DNA of 44,612 nt from a virus: the IMG/VR virus record IMGVR_UViG_3300046535_000596, positions 1-44,612 of that record. One strand, given 5' to 3'. The translations under genes and the position numbers were made by a program. The notes beneath the pieces were generated by a model. It ran no database searches and had not been told where the DNA came from. It saw only the letters and a program-made list of their open reading frames with translations. Every line of letters starts with the position of its first letter. The first letter of the stretch is position 1. Of the stretch, positions 6,977 through 13,659 are shown piece after piece.

Positions 6977-7113
6977 AGCGCCGCCCTCCGATTGCATTCG
7001 GCGGCAGTCATTGCGACTTCAGCGGCGAATTTGATGAGGAATCGGGCGAATTCGTTGGTAATTTTGAACGCGGCCGACCAAAACCGGCGCGATAAGGATT
7101 GCCCCCAGGACAT
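6973..7113 (-). CDS. Hypothetical protein, 46 aa
   Basis: The start at ATG 7113 (MSWGQSLSRRFWSAAFKITN) is preferred over an in-frame GTG at 7212, which would overlap the upstream gene. The product is a short amphipathic, helix-prone peptide ending AECNRRAAL. Its TGA overlaps the GapR-like start. Not recognised. Confidence 0.5.
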   Translation of the reverse strand: MSWGQSLSRRFWSAAFKITNEFARFLIKFAAEVAMTAAECNRRAAL

Positions 7114-7192
7114 AATATTTCCGTTCGATCCTATGGCCTTCGGGACGCCACCCGGCAGGCCAGATTTCAGCCGTTCCCCTCGAAGCGGCCGA

Positions 7193-7531
7193 TCAGCAAT
7201 TTTCCAACGCACGCAATTTCAATTTGACGCGCTCAAGCTCCATCATCGTCGCGCGCAATTCAGCGTCACGAGAGGCGCGGGAAACCCATTCTTCCGGTGT
7301 GTCGAAAAACGCCGCCTCTAGCAGAGCAGGGCCATAAGCCTTAATCAGGCGAAGGGTATTTCCCCATGTCGGGCGCGAGCAGCCAGCCAGCAGCTTGCGC
7401 ACGGTGTCGGCAATGATGCCAGTATCGGCCGCGACATGGTCCGCCGTTTTGGACGGGTATTTGCGCTGCAAAAACGCGATGACCCGCGACCAAGATTCCT
7501 CGGAAAACTTTCCACTTGATTGGTAAGACAT
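7193..7531 (-). CDS. HTH-like early regulatory protein, 112 aa
   Basis: The start is placed at ATG 7531 (MSYQSSGKFSEESWSRVIAF) with a G-rich run about 8 nt upstream. Residues ~14-50 resemble a helix-turn-helix: VIAFLQRKYPSKTADHVAAD followed by TGIIADTVRKLLAGCSRPTW. The C-terminal helix is charged and Leu-rich (ELRATMMELERVKLKLRALE) and could dimerise. Proteins of this type are often found at the head of early operons in rhizobial prophages. It is the first gene after the hairpin-rich leader 7532-7961. Confidence 0.7.
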   Translation of the reverse strand: MSYQSSGKFSEESWSRVIAFLQRKYPSKTADHVAADTGIIADTVRKLLAGCSRPTWGNTLRLIKAYGPALLEAAFFDTPEEWVSRASRDAELRATMMELERVKLKLRALENC

Positions 7532-7698
7532 TCGACGACGCCCCCCGCATTCTGGACTGACAGAAGGGGAGAAAGCAGCATGCGCGACCATCACAACGCC
7601 TCCGAGTTTGTCAGCCTGGGTTCGGCGTCACGGTGGGTTTTGTACGGATTGGAATTGAAGATGAGGCCAGCCAGCGCGCCAACGCTGCCTGGTTTCCC

Positions 7699-7731
7699 GA
7701 AAAAAGACCGGACGCTTTTTACGACGCCCGG
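7699..7731 (-). terminator. Rho-independent terminator in the early leader
   Basis: On the minus strand the stem CCGGGCGT/GCGTCCGG (8 pairs including two G-U) with an A-rich loop is followed by TCTTTTTTC. It would stop leftward transcripts coming from the HTH gene at 7962-8195 before the replication genes. Confidence 0.7.
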
Positions 7732-7815
7732 CAAGTCGGGAGGAACGCTCGTGAGAGCCTCCGCGCGGAGGGGCGCGAAGCTGTGTTGCGCAAGAATGCT
7801 GCGCGAATAAGGGAA

Positions 7816-7846
7816 GCGCGCCACACGCGGAAACGATGTGGCGCGC
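7816..7846 (-). repeat. Perfect inverted repeat (10-bp stem)
   Basis: GCGCGCCACA (7816-7825) pairs with TGTGGCGCGC (7837-7846) around an 11-nt loop. On the minus strand it is followed by TTCCCTTATT, a poor T-tract. It could act as a weak terminator, a pause site, or an RNA landmark for antitermination. Confidence 0.6.
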
Positions 7847-7961
7847 GAGAAAACCCCGGAAAAGGTTTTCCACCATCTCGACTCATTTCGAGAATGGATT
7901 CGTAATGGCATCAGCGCGCCCGACAACGGCGCGTTTTTTGCGACCGTGGGAGCGCGGGAGG

Positions 7962-8195
7962 TCATTGGGCGGGCCTCTGGCTGGCTGGCGAACGGGAGCG
8001 CAGCGGATAAAGATCAGGCCGCAGATCCGAGCGGCTGACGCCGGTCATTTGCTCAATATCCAGCACACGTTCGGCAGGAATGCGCCCTTGGTCCCACCGC
8101 GTCGCTGTCCCTTTATCGACGCCGGCAAGGCGCGCAAGGTCAGCCAGCCGCAGGCCCCGGTCTTTCAACAATTCTTTGAGCGAAGGTTTCAACAT
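7962..8195 (-). CDS. Cro-like HTH regulator, 77 aa
   Basis: The sequence contains a lambda-repressor-like HTH: LKELLKDRGLRLADLARLAG followed by VDKGTATRWDQGRIPAERVL. The size and single HTH domain fit Cro or YdaS-type regulators. It is the first gene of the long leftward transcription unit, and its promoter region (TTGACA at 8230-8225) contains a GTTGC...GCAAC operator. It is divergent from the second HTH gene at 8280. It is most simply the Cro-like switch partner; the reverse assignment remains possible. Confidence 0.8.
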   Translation of the reverse strand: MLKPSLKELLKDRGLRLADLARLAGVDKGTATRWDQGRIPAERVLDIEQMTGVSRSDLRPDLYPLRSRSPASQRPAQ

Positions 8196-8201
8196 GCTGT
8201 G

Positions 8202-8230
8202 ATAGTTGCGCGACTAGCAACCGATGTCAA
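8202..8230 (-). promoter_or_regulatory. Leftward promoter overlapping an operator
   Basis: On the minus strand a consensus -35 TTGACA (8230-8225), 17-bp spacer and weak -10 AACTAT (8207-8202) precede the Cro-like gene. The inverted repeat GTTGC-N7-GCAAC (8205-8221) fills the spacer and -10, so a bound repressor would block RNA polymerase. The overlapping near-palindrome TAGTTGCGCGACTA (8203-8216) adds further symmetry. Confidence 0.6.
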
Positions 8231-8279
8231 GCATGAAAGTTGTATTTTGTGCTAAAGACTCTCGAAAGAATTCGGAACT

Positions 8280-8621
8280 ATGTTCACGCCCATGATTGGA
8301 AATGACAAAAACCGCCAGCCAGGGCGACCACATTTTATCCGCGATTGGGCCGAGGCTCTACGCTTGAGTCCAGGCGAACTTGCTGATGCGGTCGGGGCTG
8401 ACAAAAGCGTGATTTCGCGTTGGTACAGCGGCGCCGCGCCAACCCGTCCATATCAAGAGAAGCTTGCAGCGCTGTTTGAATGCGAGAGGGATTCGCTGTT
8501 TCGCCATCCGAACGAAGACTGGATTGCGAAATTCATGCGCGGCAGATCGGCGCGGGAGGTCGAGCAGATCAAGGCGACATTGAACGCCGCTTTCCCGCGC
8601 AAATCACCCGACGAAAGCTAG
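8280..8621 (+). CDS. CI-like HTH repressor, 113 aa
   Basis: An N-terminal extension (start 8280, or internal ATG at 8292) precedes an XRE-type HTH: HFIRDWAEALRLSPGELADA followed by VGADKSVISRWYSGAAPTRP. The downstream segment YQEKLAALFECERDSLFRHP is typical of phage and prophage regulators of Hyphomicrobiales that recognise operators. There is no C-terminal S24 peptidase, so induction would not follow the LexA-type cleavage route. It is transcribed away from the leftward regulator and stops 4 nt inside a convergent gene. It is a candidate lysogeny repressor. Confidence 0.78.
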   Translation: MFTPMIGNDKNRQPGRPHFIRDWAEALRLSPGELADAVGADKSVISRWYSGAAPTRPYQEKLAALFECERDSLFRHPNEDWIAKFMRGRSAREVEQIKATLNAAFPRKSPDES

Positions 8622-8947
8622 TGCGCCTGCACGCACGCGGGCAAGAGTTGTGCCAAACGCTCGCTGCACGCCGCAAGGTCAGGGTCATAAACGAGAGACC
8701 GGACCAGCGGGCGAAGCCTGGAGCAGTCGATCTCGAAAAATTCCATTTCCCTTTCGATTCGACAAAGGATCGCTCGGGCTGCAAGTCGCGTCTTTGGAGT
8801 AGCCGCTAGAAGCGCCTCCAAAAGACCGTCGAACAGGCCTGGGTCAATCTGATCGCCCTTCGCGGCTAACGCGTCGAACCTGTCCCATTGGGCTAAGATC
8901 ACGAAAATATCATGGTCCGCATCATCAACTAGATTCTCAATTTGCAT
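8618..8947 (-). CDS. Hypothetical acidic protein, 109 aa
   Basis: This gene converges on the CI-like gene and their stop regions overlap by 4 nt. The product (MQIENLVDDADHDIFVILAQ...) is acidic and Leu-rich, with a helical core DPGLFDGLLEALLAATPKTR followed by LAARAILCRIEREMEFFEID. No family is recognised, but composition and length support coding. It may be expressed in the lysogen, as it is the only leftward gene of the short 8622-8947 interval. Confidence 0.55.
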   Translation of the reverse strand: MQIENLVDDADHDIFVILAQWDRFDALAAKGDQIDPGLFDGLLEALLAATPKTRLAARAILCRIEREMEFFEIDCSRLRPLVRSLVYDPDLAACSERLAQLLPACVQAH

Positions 8948-9161
8948 AATAGCTGGGTGTCCTCACGGCGCGGATTGCGCTAGCCCCCCCCCCGACGGGC
9001 TTAAGGTTGCGAGTCATATTGAGACAAAAATAAGAACGCAACCCGTCATATCCGCATAATGGATCGGCATAGGAAAAAAGTCGTAAGTTGCGCTTTTCGC
9101 GCTTGCTTATTGTTGCGAGATGCGCAACACTCTACCCGTCGAACAAGACGGAGTTGCAGCA
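8948..9161 (+). promoter_or_regulatory. Control region of the rightward operon with GTTGCG operators
   Basis: No gene is seen. The stretch contains a C10 run (8984-8993), the inverted pair GGTTGCG (9005-9011) and CGCAACC (9037-9043) about one DNA turn multiple apart, another GTTGCG at 9087-9092, and the inverted repeat TGTTGCG-N5-CGCAACA (9111-9129). The same GTTGC/GCAAC element overlaps the leftward promoter at 8205-8221, so one regulator may control both operons. No clear -35/-10 pair could be fixed here. Confidence 0.55.
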
Positions 9162-9299
9162 ATGACCGACCTAATCCCCGAAATCCTCACCATTCTCGCG
9201 CTGGCATTCGTCGCCACCGTCACCGCGGTTCACATCGCCCACCGACTTGAAGTCCGCGCCGCGATCAAGCGCCGCCTCAACTCTATTTCGGAGGGTTGA
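9162..9299 (+). CDS. Small single-span membrane protein, 45 aa
   Basis: The frame MTDLIPEILTILALAFVATV onward gives one hydrophobic helix (about residues 5-25) and a basic cytoplasmic tail (HRLEVRAAIKRRLNSISEG). GGAG lies 10 nt before the ATG. It is the first gene of the rightward operon and directly precedes the HNH gene. The function is unknown; small early phage membrane proteins often act in exclusion or host takeover. Confidence 0.6.
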   Translation: MTDLIPEILTILALAFVATVTAVHIAHRLEVRAAIKRRLNSISEG

Positions 9300-9302
9300 T
9301 CC

Positions 9303-9809
9303 ATGACCAGCGATGGCGGTCGCGTAAAGAGAAAGTACTCCCCAAGGGGAAGCATACTGGCTTGGATTGCTGACCATGTTGGGTTTTCTGGCGATAGCTG
9401 CCTATCTTGGCCTTTTTCTCGGGACACACATGGATACGGCCGTCTTCGCGTAAATGGGGAACTGGTTGGCGCTCACCGCCAAATGCTGAAGCAAATCTCC
9501 GACCCCCCGTCTTCCAAGTATCAAGCAGCCCATAAATGTGGAAATGGCCATCTTGGTTGCGTCAATCCAAAGCATCTTTCGTGGAAGACGCGCGCCGAGA
9601 ACGAAGCCGACAAGATTGCCCACGGCACGATCAGCCGTGGCGAGCGAAATGGACACGCGAAGCTAGTAGAAGCAAGCGTAATTGCAATTATATCCCGCGC
9701 AGATCGTGGAGAAACGCAACAAAGCCTTGCGGATAGTTTCGGCGTTCATCAATCGACAATATCTGTAATCGTTCATCGTAAAAGATGGCGCTATTTGGAA
9801 GGGGTTTAA
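9303..9809 (+). CDS. HNH homing-type endonuclease with C-terminal HTH
   Basis: A 168-aa protein. The HNH_3 core shows GAHRQMLKQISDPPSSKYQA, then AAHKCGNGHLGCVNPKHLSW (His, Asn, His pattern) and KTRAENEADKIAHG. A helix-turn-helix follows (ADRGETQQSLADSFGVHQST), as in free-standing homing endonucleases of phages. It likely nicks or cuts related phage DNA and promotes its own spread. It sits between two small genes with very short gaps. Codon usage looks slightly more A/T-rich than its neighbours, consistent with a mobile origin. Confidence 0.85.
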   Translation: MTSDGGRVKRKYSPRGSILAWIADHVGFSGDSCLSWPFSRDTHGYGRLRVNGELVGAHRQMLKQISDPPSSKYQAAHKCGNGHLGCVNPKHLSWKTRAENEADKIAHGTISRGERNGHAKLVEASVIAIISRADRGETQQSLADSFGVHQSTISVIVHRKRWRYLEGV

Positions 9810-9813
9810 AATC

Positions 9814-10026
9814 ATGACCGTTAACGAATGTCTGCACCAAACCCACTTCACCAAATTCTGGCGCGAACTTTCCGCCGCTCTGGCCTCTGAATTTGAAGAG
9901 CCCGCCAGTTCATACGAGGCCGCTGCGCTTTATCGCGGCCCGATGTCCGATGTTGATATCATCGCAGCCGTGATCGTTCGCCGCCGCATCGCTATTGCGG
10001 TCGGACAGACAGAGAAGGCGGCCTGA
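9814..10026 (+). CDS. Hypothetical protein, 70 aa
   Basis: A small protein (MTVNECLHQTHFTKFWRELS...) that ends just before the pentapeptide-repeat gene (TGA 10024-10026, ATG 10028). The segment SDVDIIAAVIVRRRIAIAVG is hydrophobic but short and contains Arg. Not recognised. Confidence 0.6.
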   Translation: MTVNECLHQTHFTKFWRELSAALASEFEEPASSYEAAALYRGPMSDVDIIAAVIVRRRIAIAVGQTEKAA

Positions 10027-10027
10027 C

Positions 10028-10672
10028 ATGATCGAGATCAAACATCGTTTTTCAGGCGCGACGCTTTTTACCAGCAACACCGCGATTGATTTGTCGGAAG
10101 CTGTGAAAGAGGCGATTAAGAGCCGCGCGAACCTCAGCGGCGCGGACCTCAGCCGCGCGTACCTCAGCGACGCGAACCTCAGCGGCGCGGACCTCAGCCG
10201 CGCGGACCTCAGCCGCGCGGACATCAGCCGCGCGAACCTCAGCGGCGCGTACCTCAGCGGCGCGGACCTCAGCCGCGCGAACCTCAGCGGCGCGAACCTC
10301 AGCGGCGCGAACCTCAGCGGCGTGTACCTCAGCGGCGCGAACCTCAGCGGCGCGAAAGGCGCAGATTTGATAATCGCCCAAACGCGCATCTTGCCGGAAG
10401 GCGACCTGATCGGATGGAAGAAACTCAAGGGAGGGACCATCGCCAAGCTGCGTATCCCAGGGGATGCCAATCGCTCCCATGCCTTCGGGCGCAAGTGCCG
10501 CGCGGAATACGCCATCGTGATCGAGGGAGAAGGCGTATCAACCCATGATGGGAAAACGCAATATGCGCCGGGCCTGAGAGTCGTCTGCGACAAATGGGAA
10601 GATGATTGGACGCAGGAATGCGCGGGAGGAATACATTTTTTCATTAGCCGAATCGAAGCGGAGAATTATTGA
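10028..10672 (+). CDS. Pentapeptide-repeat protein with DUF5758-like C-terminus
   Basis: The start is ATG 10028 (MIEIKHRFSGATLFTSNTAI). Residues 34-108 are 15 tandem pentapeptides of the A(N/D/Y)LS(G/R) type, predicted to make a right-handed quadrilateral beta-helix. The C-terminal half (GWKKLKGGTIAKLRIPGDAN, then RKCRAEYAIVIEGEG and CAGGIHFFISRIEA) resembles DUF5758, which is often attached to pentapeptide repeats in phages. Some pentapeptide-repeat proteins mimic DNA and bind gyrase, but that role is not shown here. The coding DNA is a 15-bp tandem array and may change copy number. Confidence 0.88.
   Translation: MIEIKHRFSGATLFTSNTAIDLSEAVKEAIKSRANLSGADLSRAYLSDANLSGADLSRADLSRADISRANLSGAYLSGADLSRANLSGANLSGANLSGVYLSGANLSGAKGADLIIAQTRILPEGDLIGWKKLKGGTIAKLRIPGDANRSHAFGRKCRAEYAIVIEGEGVSTHDGKTQYAPGLRVVCDKWEDDWTQECAGGIHFFISRIEAENY
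10127..10351 (+). repeat. 15-bp tandem repeat array inside the pentapeptide gene
   Basis: Fifteen near-identical 15-bp units of the form GCGNACCTCAGCGGC occupy 225 bp. The unit length equals five codons, so gain or loss of units keeps the frame. All reading frames stay open across it, which creates long spurious antisense ORFs. Confidence 0.9.
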
Positions 10673-10673
10673 G

Positions 10674-11075
10674 ATGGAAATCATTCACGAGTTTTTCGGT
10701 CGGGAATATCTGATCGACTTCGACATCAAAATCACCGCGCCAGCCTGCGCCGCGACCGGACCGACTTACGCCTGCGGCGGAGAGCCTGCCTCCCCGATGG
10801 AATGGGAGATTGACGGAGACCCGGAGGTTTTCAGCCTCAAGTATGTCGGCGTTGTTGATGTGTTATTGCGAGAGGGAAAGTGGGAAAGCGTCACGATAGG
10901 AAAATGGGTACGCGATCAATCGCTTGAACTTCCGGTCTGGCTCAAAGAAGCCGTCGCCGAATGGCTACACGACAGCGACGAGGTCGCCTGCATGGCTGAT
11001 GAACTGGCCGAAGAACAGAGCCACCCCGACCCCGACATGATGCGCGAGCGCGAGTACGACGACGCGCGTTTTTGA
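10674..11075 (+). CDS. Hypothetical acidic protein, 133 aa
   Basis: The start is ATG 10674, 1 nt after the upstream stop. The N-terminus MEIIHEFFGREYLIDFDIKI and PACAATGPTYACGGEPASPM suggest a beta-rich fold; the C-terminus is acidic (DSDEVACMADELAEEQSHPD). The sequence resembles small phage proteins found with Gp157 and recombination genes, but no named family can be given. Confidence 0.65.
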   Translation: MEIIHEFFGREYLIDFDIKITAPACAATGPTYACGGEPASPMEWEIDGDPEVFSLKYVGVVDVLLREGKWESVTIGKWVRDQSLELPVWLKEAVAEWLHDSDEVACMADELAEEQSHPDPDMMREREYDDARF

Positions 11076-11099
11076 CCCTCACATTTTGGAGTAATCGCT

Positions 11100-11366
11100 A
11101 TGAGCAATATTGACCTTGGAATCCATTTTATCGACGGAATCCAACTGCGCCCGTTCTGCGATCAGGACGACGGAAGCAAGACTTTCCACCTGAAACTTCC
11201 GACGCATACGAAATGGACCGACCGCAGCGACAAAGAGCAGATCAGCCTGCATGTCAACGCCGCCCGCGTCGCCAAATTCGAGCGCATCGCCGCCGCCATC
11301 GCGGAAATCATGGCTGAGGACGACACCGCCGACAAGCCGATGGTCGAAGCCATCGCAGCGGAGTGA
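11100..11366 (+). CDS. Hypothetical protein, 88 aa
   Basis: Starts MSNIDLGIHFIDGIQLRPFC behind TTTTGGAGTAATCGCT, a good ribosome site. The C-terminal half is a helix (AARVAKFERIAAAIAEIMAE). It overlaps the next gene by GTGA (11363-11366). No family is recognised. Confidence 0.65.
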   Translation: MSNIDLGIHFIDGIQLRPFCDQDDGSKTFHLKLPTHTKWTDRSDKEQISLHVNAARVAKFERIAAAIAEIMAEDDTADKPMVEAIAAE

Positions 11367-11371
11367 TCGCC

Positions 11372-11620
11372 ATGCAAGACCCATTCTGGCACCCCGCCGA
11401 CATGCTTTCCGCCGAGATGCGGGTGATTGAAACCCTCGTTCTCCAAGCTGAAAAAGCCATCCGCGAATGCGATTTCCAAACCGCGCTCGACAAGCAAGCC
11501 GAATTGGCGAGCGGCAGTGACATGAGCCAGCTTTTCGCTGAGGTCGTCGGCGGGTTCATCGCCAGCGCCCGCGAGAAGCCCAACGCGGCCGTGGATGATT
11601 TGCGGAGGATATGGGCGTGA
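11372..11620 (+). CDS. Hypothetical helical protein, 82 aa
   Basis: ATG 11372 (MQDPFWHPADMLSAEMRVIE) is chosen; GTG 11363 is an in-frame alternative that overlaps the upstream stop. The product is helical throughout (TLVLQAEKAIRECDFQTALD). It ends inside the next small gene (ATG 11611). Confidence 0.6.
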   Translation: MQDPFWHPADMLSAEMRVIETLVLQAEKAIRECDFQTALDKQAELASGSDMSQLFAEVVGGFIASAREKPNAAVDDLRRIWA

Positions 11621-11745
11621 CCTGCGCTTTGTGTGGCGAAGTGCTCGCCCTCGTCCTCGCCATCCGCAGCGTGTCGTTCGAAATCCTCTTGGCGGTCGCC
11701 GCTTCTGGCGCGGTCGCTCTCGCTGCAACCATGCGGAGGCACTGA
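11611..11745 (+). CDS. Small membrane protein, 44 aa
   Basis: The frame MGVTCALCGEVLALVLAIRS onward contains two short hydrophobic stretches (residues ~10-17 and ~25-40) separated by Arg-Ser, and a CxxC near the start. It overlaps the preceding gene by 10 nt and the next ATG follows within 2 nt, supporting translation. Function unknown. Confidence 0.45.
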   Translation: MGVTCALCGEVLALVLAIRSVSFEILLAVAASGAVALAATMRRH

Positions 11746-11747
11746 CA

Positions 11748-11954
11748 ATGAACTACGCGCAAACCCAATTCATTGGCTGCGTCAATGCGGCCCGCATGGC
11801 GCGCGATAACGCCCGCATCAATCGCCGCATGGCGCGCAATTGGCCGACCAGCGCCGAGGAATACGAGAGCGGCGCCCGCGAGGCGTTTGGCCGCGCTCGC
11901 GACTATCTCCGCTGGGCCAGAAGTTTCAGGAGCGAAGCTAATGCGAACGGATGA
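11748..11954 (+). CDS. Hypothetical basic protein, 68 aa
   Basis: MNYAQTQFIGCVNAARMARD begins a short, Arg- and Ala-rich helical protein. Its ATG follows the previous stop by 2 nt behind the ribosome site GGAGG. It overlaps the Gp157 gene by 14 nt. No family is recognised. Confidence 0.6.
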   Translation: MNYAQTQFIGCVNAARMARDNARINRRMARNWPTSAEEYESGAREAFGRARDYLRWARSFRSEANANG

Positions 11955-12462
11955 GTTACACGCCAGCGCGGTCCTCTATTCGCGGCTACGGGAAGAACTG
12001 GCGACCGCCTACGGGCTTGAAGCCGACGACGAGTTCCTGACTGGTTCGCTGGAAGGCGCAAGCGATTTGAACGAGATCATCATTCGCGCCTTGCGTGAAG
12101 CCCGCGAGGCGAAAGCAATGGCCGCAGCGATGGTTGAAATCATCGATGCTAACGAAAGGCGGCGCCAGCGTTTCCTGGACAAGCGCGAAAGGATCAGGGC
12201 TGCTGTTGCGCGGGCTATGGCCGACGCCGGTCTGAAAAAGGTTCCGGCGCCAGATATGACCATTTCAGTGCGCGCCGGGAAGGTCGCCCCGAAGATCGTG
12301 GACGCCGAAGCTTTGCCGGAATGGGCGCGGATCGAGAAGCGGACTTGGGCGCCTGACCGCGACGCCATCAAGCAAGCCTACGAGGAAGACCCGGCTGGCT
12401 TTTCCTGCCCCGGCGTCATCATTCCCAACGCTGAACCAGTCTTGACCGTGAGGGACTTGTGA
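11941..12462 (+). CDS. Siphovirus Gp157 family protein
   Basis: ATG 11941 gives a 173-aa protein. The N-terminal half is a helical coil (EAREAKAMAAAMVEIIDANE, then RRRQRFLDKRERIRAAVARA) and the C-terminal half shows the Gp157 pattern: AGLKKVPAPDMTISVRAGKV, IVDAEALPEWARIEK and TWAPDRDAIKQAYEED. Gp157 proteins are linked to phage DNA metabolism and, in Streptococcus phages, to phage resistance; biochemical function is unsettled. It overlaps the recombination-like gene downstream, forming a pair often seen in phage recombination modules. Confidence 0.85.
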   Translation: MRTDELHASAVLYSRLREELATAYGLEADDEFLTGSLEGASDLNEIIIRALREAREAKAMAAAMVEIIDANERRRQRFLDKRERIRAAVARAMADAGLKKVPAPDMTISVRAGKVAPKIVDAEALPEWARIEKRTWAPDRDAIKQAYEEDPAGFSCPGVIIPNAEPVLTVRDL

Positions 12463-13100
12463 TGGCCCAAATTCAGCCAGACGTGAAAAAATTCATGCAC
12501 GATTACTCCGTGCGGGAAGATGAGATTTGGCTTGTCGCGGGCGGCAAGTCCTACGCGATCAAGCATTCCGCCTTGGAGCGCATCGCCGCCGAGCAGACCA
12601 TCAAATTCGGAGCGCCGCAGATCATCGAAGCCAATGGCGGCGAGGGGGTCGCGACTATCGTCGTGACCGCGACTCGAGGAGACGTTGCGGAATGGTCCTT
12701 TGGCGAGGCTAGCCCGAAGAACAACAAAAACGCATATCCGTTCGCGATGGCCGAAAAAAGGGCGAAGGACCGCTGCACATTGAAGCTGCTCAAGGCGCAC
12801 GGAGCGATCTATTCTGAGGACGAGGCCGAAGAATTGCGCCGACAGGAACAGCCTACGCAGCAGCCGCGCCAAGCCCGCGTAAACCACGCCGACGAAATCA
12901 GCGCCTATGTCGCGCGCTGCAAAACCGGGATCGCCAACCACACGCAACGCGACGACCTCATCGCCTATTGGAAGCAGGAGGCAACTAACCGCGACATTTA
13001 CCGGCTCAAGCCCGGCGTCCCCGAATATGACGATCTGTATTCGGCCTATAAGGCGCATGGCGTCGCTCTGTCGTCGCAGATGAAGGAAGCCGCAGAATGA
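12462..13100 (+). CDS. Probable phage recombination (ssDNA-annealing-like) protein, 212 aa
   Basis: ATG 12462 is preferred to GTG 12459. The N-terminus MAQIQPDVKKFMHDYSVRED and the motif KNAYPFAMAEKRAKDRCTLK followed by LLKAHGAIYSEDEAEE match a widespread phage family found next to Gp157 and HNH genes. Its position suggests single-strand annealing or repair, but I cannot place it firmly in the RecT, Erf or Rad52 groups. The last ~70 residues (HADEISAYVARCKTGIANHT) may form a separate small domain. It overlaps both neighbours by a few bases. Confidence 0.55.
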   Translation: MAQIQPDVKKFMHDYSVREDEIWLVAGGKSYAIKHSALERIAAEQTIKFGAPQIIEANGGEGVATIVVTATRGDVAEWSFGEASPKNNKNAYPFAMAEKRAKDRCTLKLLKAHGAIYSEDEAEELRRQEQPTQQPRQARVNHADEISAYVARCKTGIANHTQRDDLIAYWKQEATNRDIYRLKPGVPEYDDLYSAYKAHGVALSSQMKEAAE

Positions 13101-13531
13101 GCGCGCCCGCCGTCATCTCAGCCAGCCTTGTCGATGTGCGCAATGTCTCGGCACACAAATGCGTCAGGCTCGAAATCCACGTCCCCGTTGAACAAGCGGG
13201 CCTCGTCATGGCCGCTTTCGGATGGCCTACGGCGGTCGATCCGGTTCCGGTAGCAATCGCCCGCCTCGATCTGTCGAAGCCCGCCAGCGATCCCGAAAAG
13301 ACGCGCCGGCCATTCGAGACGCTGCTCCCGGCGCAACAAGCGGCGATGCGCTGCAATGAAGTGGGGTTCCAGAAGTTTGTAAGCGCGCAGACGCCCGAAG
13401 GTGCAGCGACGCAAATCCGCATTCGGTGCGGTGTCGTAAGCCGGTCTGACCTGAACACCGATCCGATAGCCTCGCAAAAGTGGCGAGCGCTCGATACCGA
13501 ATATTTCCGCGAGAGCCGGGGGATTAGATGA
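13097..13531 (+). CDS. Hypothetical phage protein, 144 aa
   Basis: The N-terminal domain has a beta pattern around CVRLEIHVPVEQAGLVMAAF with FGWPTAVDPVPVAIARL. The C-terminus shows LLPAQQAAMRCNEVGFQKFV and IRIRCGVVSRSDLNTDPIAS, a pattern common in alphaproteobacterial phage proteins of the recombination region. The role is unknown. It starts within ATGA of the preceding gene and overlaps the next ATG by 4 nt. Confidence 0.65.
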   Translation: MSAPAVISASLVDVRNVSAHKCVRLEIHVPVEQAGLVMAAFGWPTAVDPVPVAIARLDLSKPASDPEKTRRPFETLLPAQQAAMRCNEVGFQKFVSAQTPEGAATQIRIRCGVVSRSDLNTDPIASQKWRALDTEYFRESRGIR

Positions 13532-13659
13532 CCGCACGCACAAACGACGCCCTCTTGATCGCCCTCGTGCTGCTGATCATCGCGCTGGGCTCTGCTCTTT
13601 TCGGATCGGTGGGGGTCGCGGTGACTGGCGAGCAGATCGCGCAGGGGAGCGGGGAATGA
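13528..13659 (+). CDS. Small single-span membrane protein, 43 aa
   Basis: MTARTNDALLIALVLLIIAL opens a short protein with a strong hydrophobic helix (residues ~8-33) and the polar end TGEQIAQGSGE. It overlaps both flanking genes by 4 nt, so it is likely translated. Third small membrane protein of this operon; function unknown. Confidence 0.55.
   Translation: MTARTNDALLIALVLLIIALGSALFGSVGVAVTGEQIAQGSGE

Larger units (their letters stand above)
7532..7961 (-). promoter_or_regulatory. Hairpin-rich leader between regulator and early genes
   Basis: This 430-bp stretch has no convincing gene: a 124-aa minus frame (7591-7965) overlaps the HTH gene as ATGA but has arginine/serine-rich random-like composition. 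It holds a perfect 10-bp inverted repeat with 11-nt loop (7816-7825/7837-7846), a perfect 14-bp palindrome (7758-7771) and an intrinsic terminator (7699-7731). The arrangement resembles a leader where transcription after the first early gene is stopped unless antiterminated. Confidence 0.5.

Noticed and set aside
7591-7965. 124-aa minus ORF after the Cro-like gene
   Set aside because: Despite the ATGA overlap, it crosses three hairpins and a terminator and has random-like composition.
8984-8993. Run of ten C as a regulatory element
   Set aside because: Homopolymer length is prone to sequencing error and no known signal needs it.
10052-10480. Minus-strand ORF of AEVRA repeats
   Set aside because: It is the antisense shadow of the 15-bp pentapeptide array; a stop-free repeat keeps all frames open.
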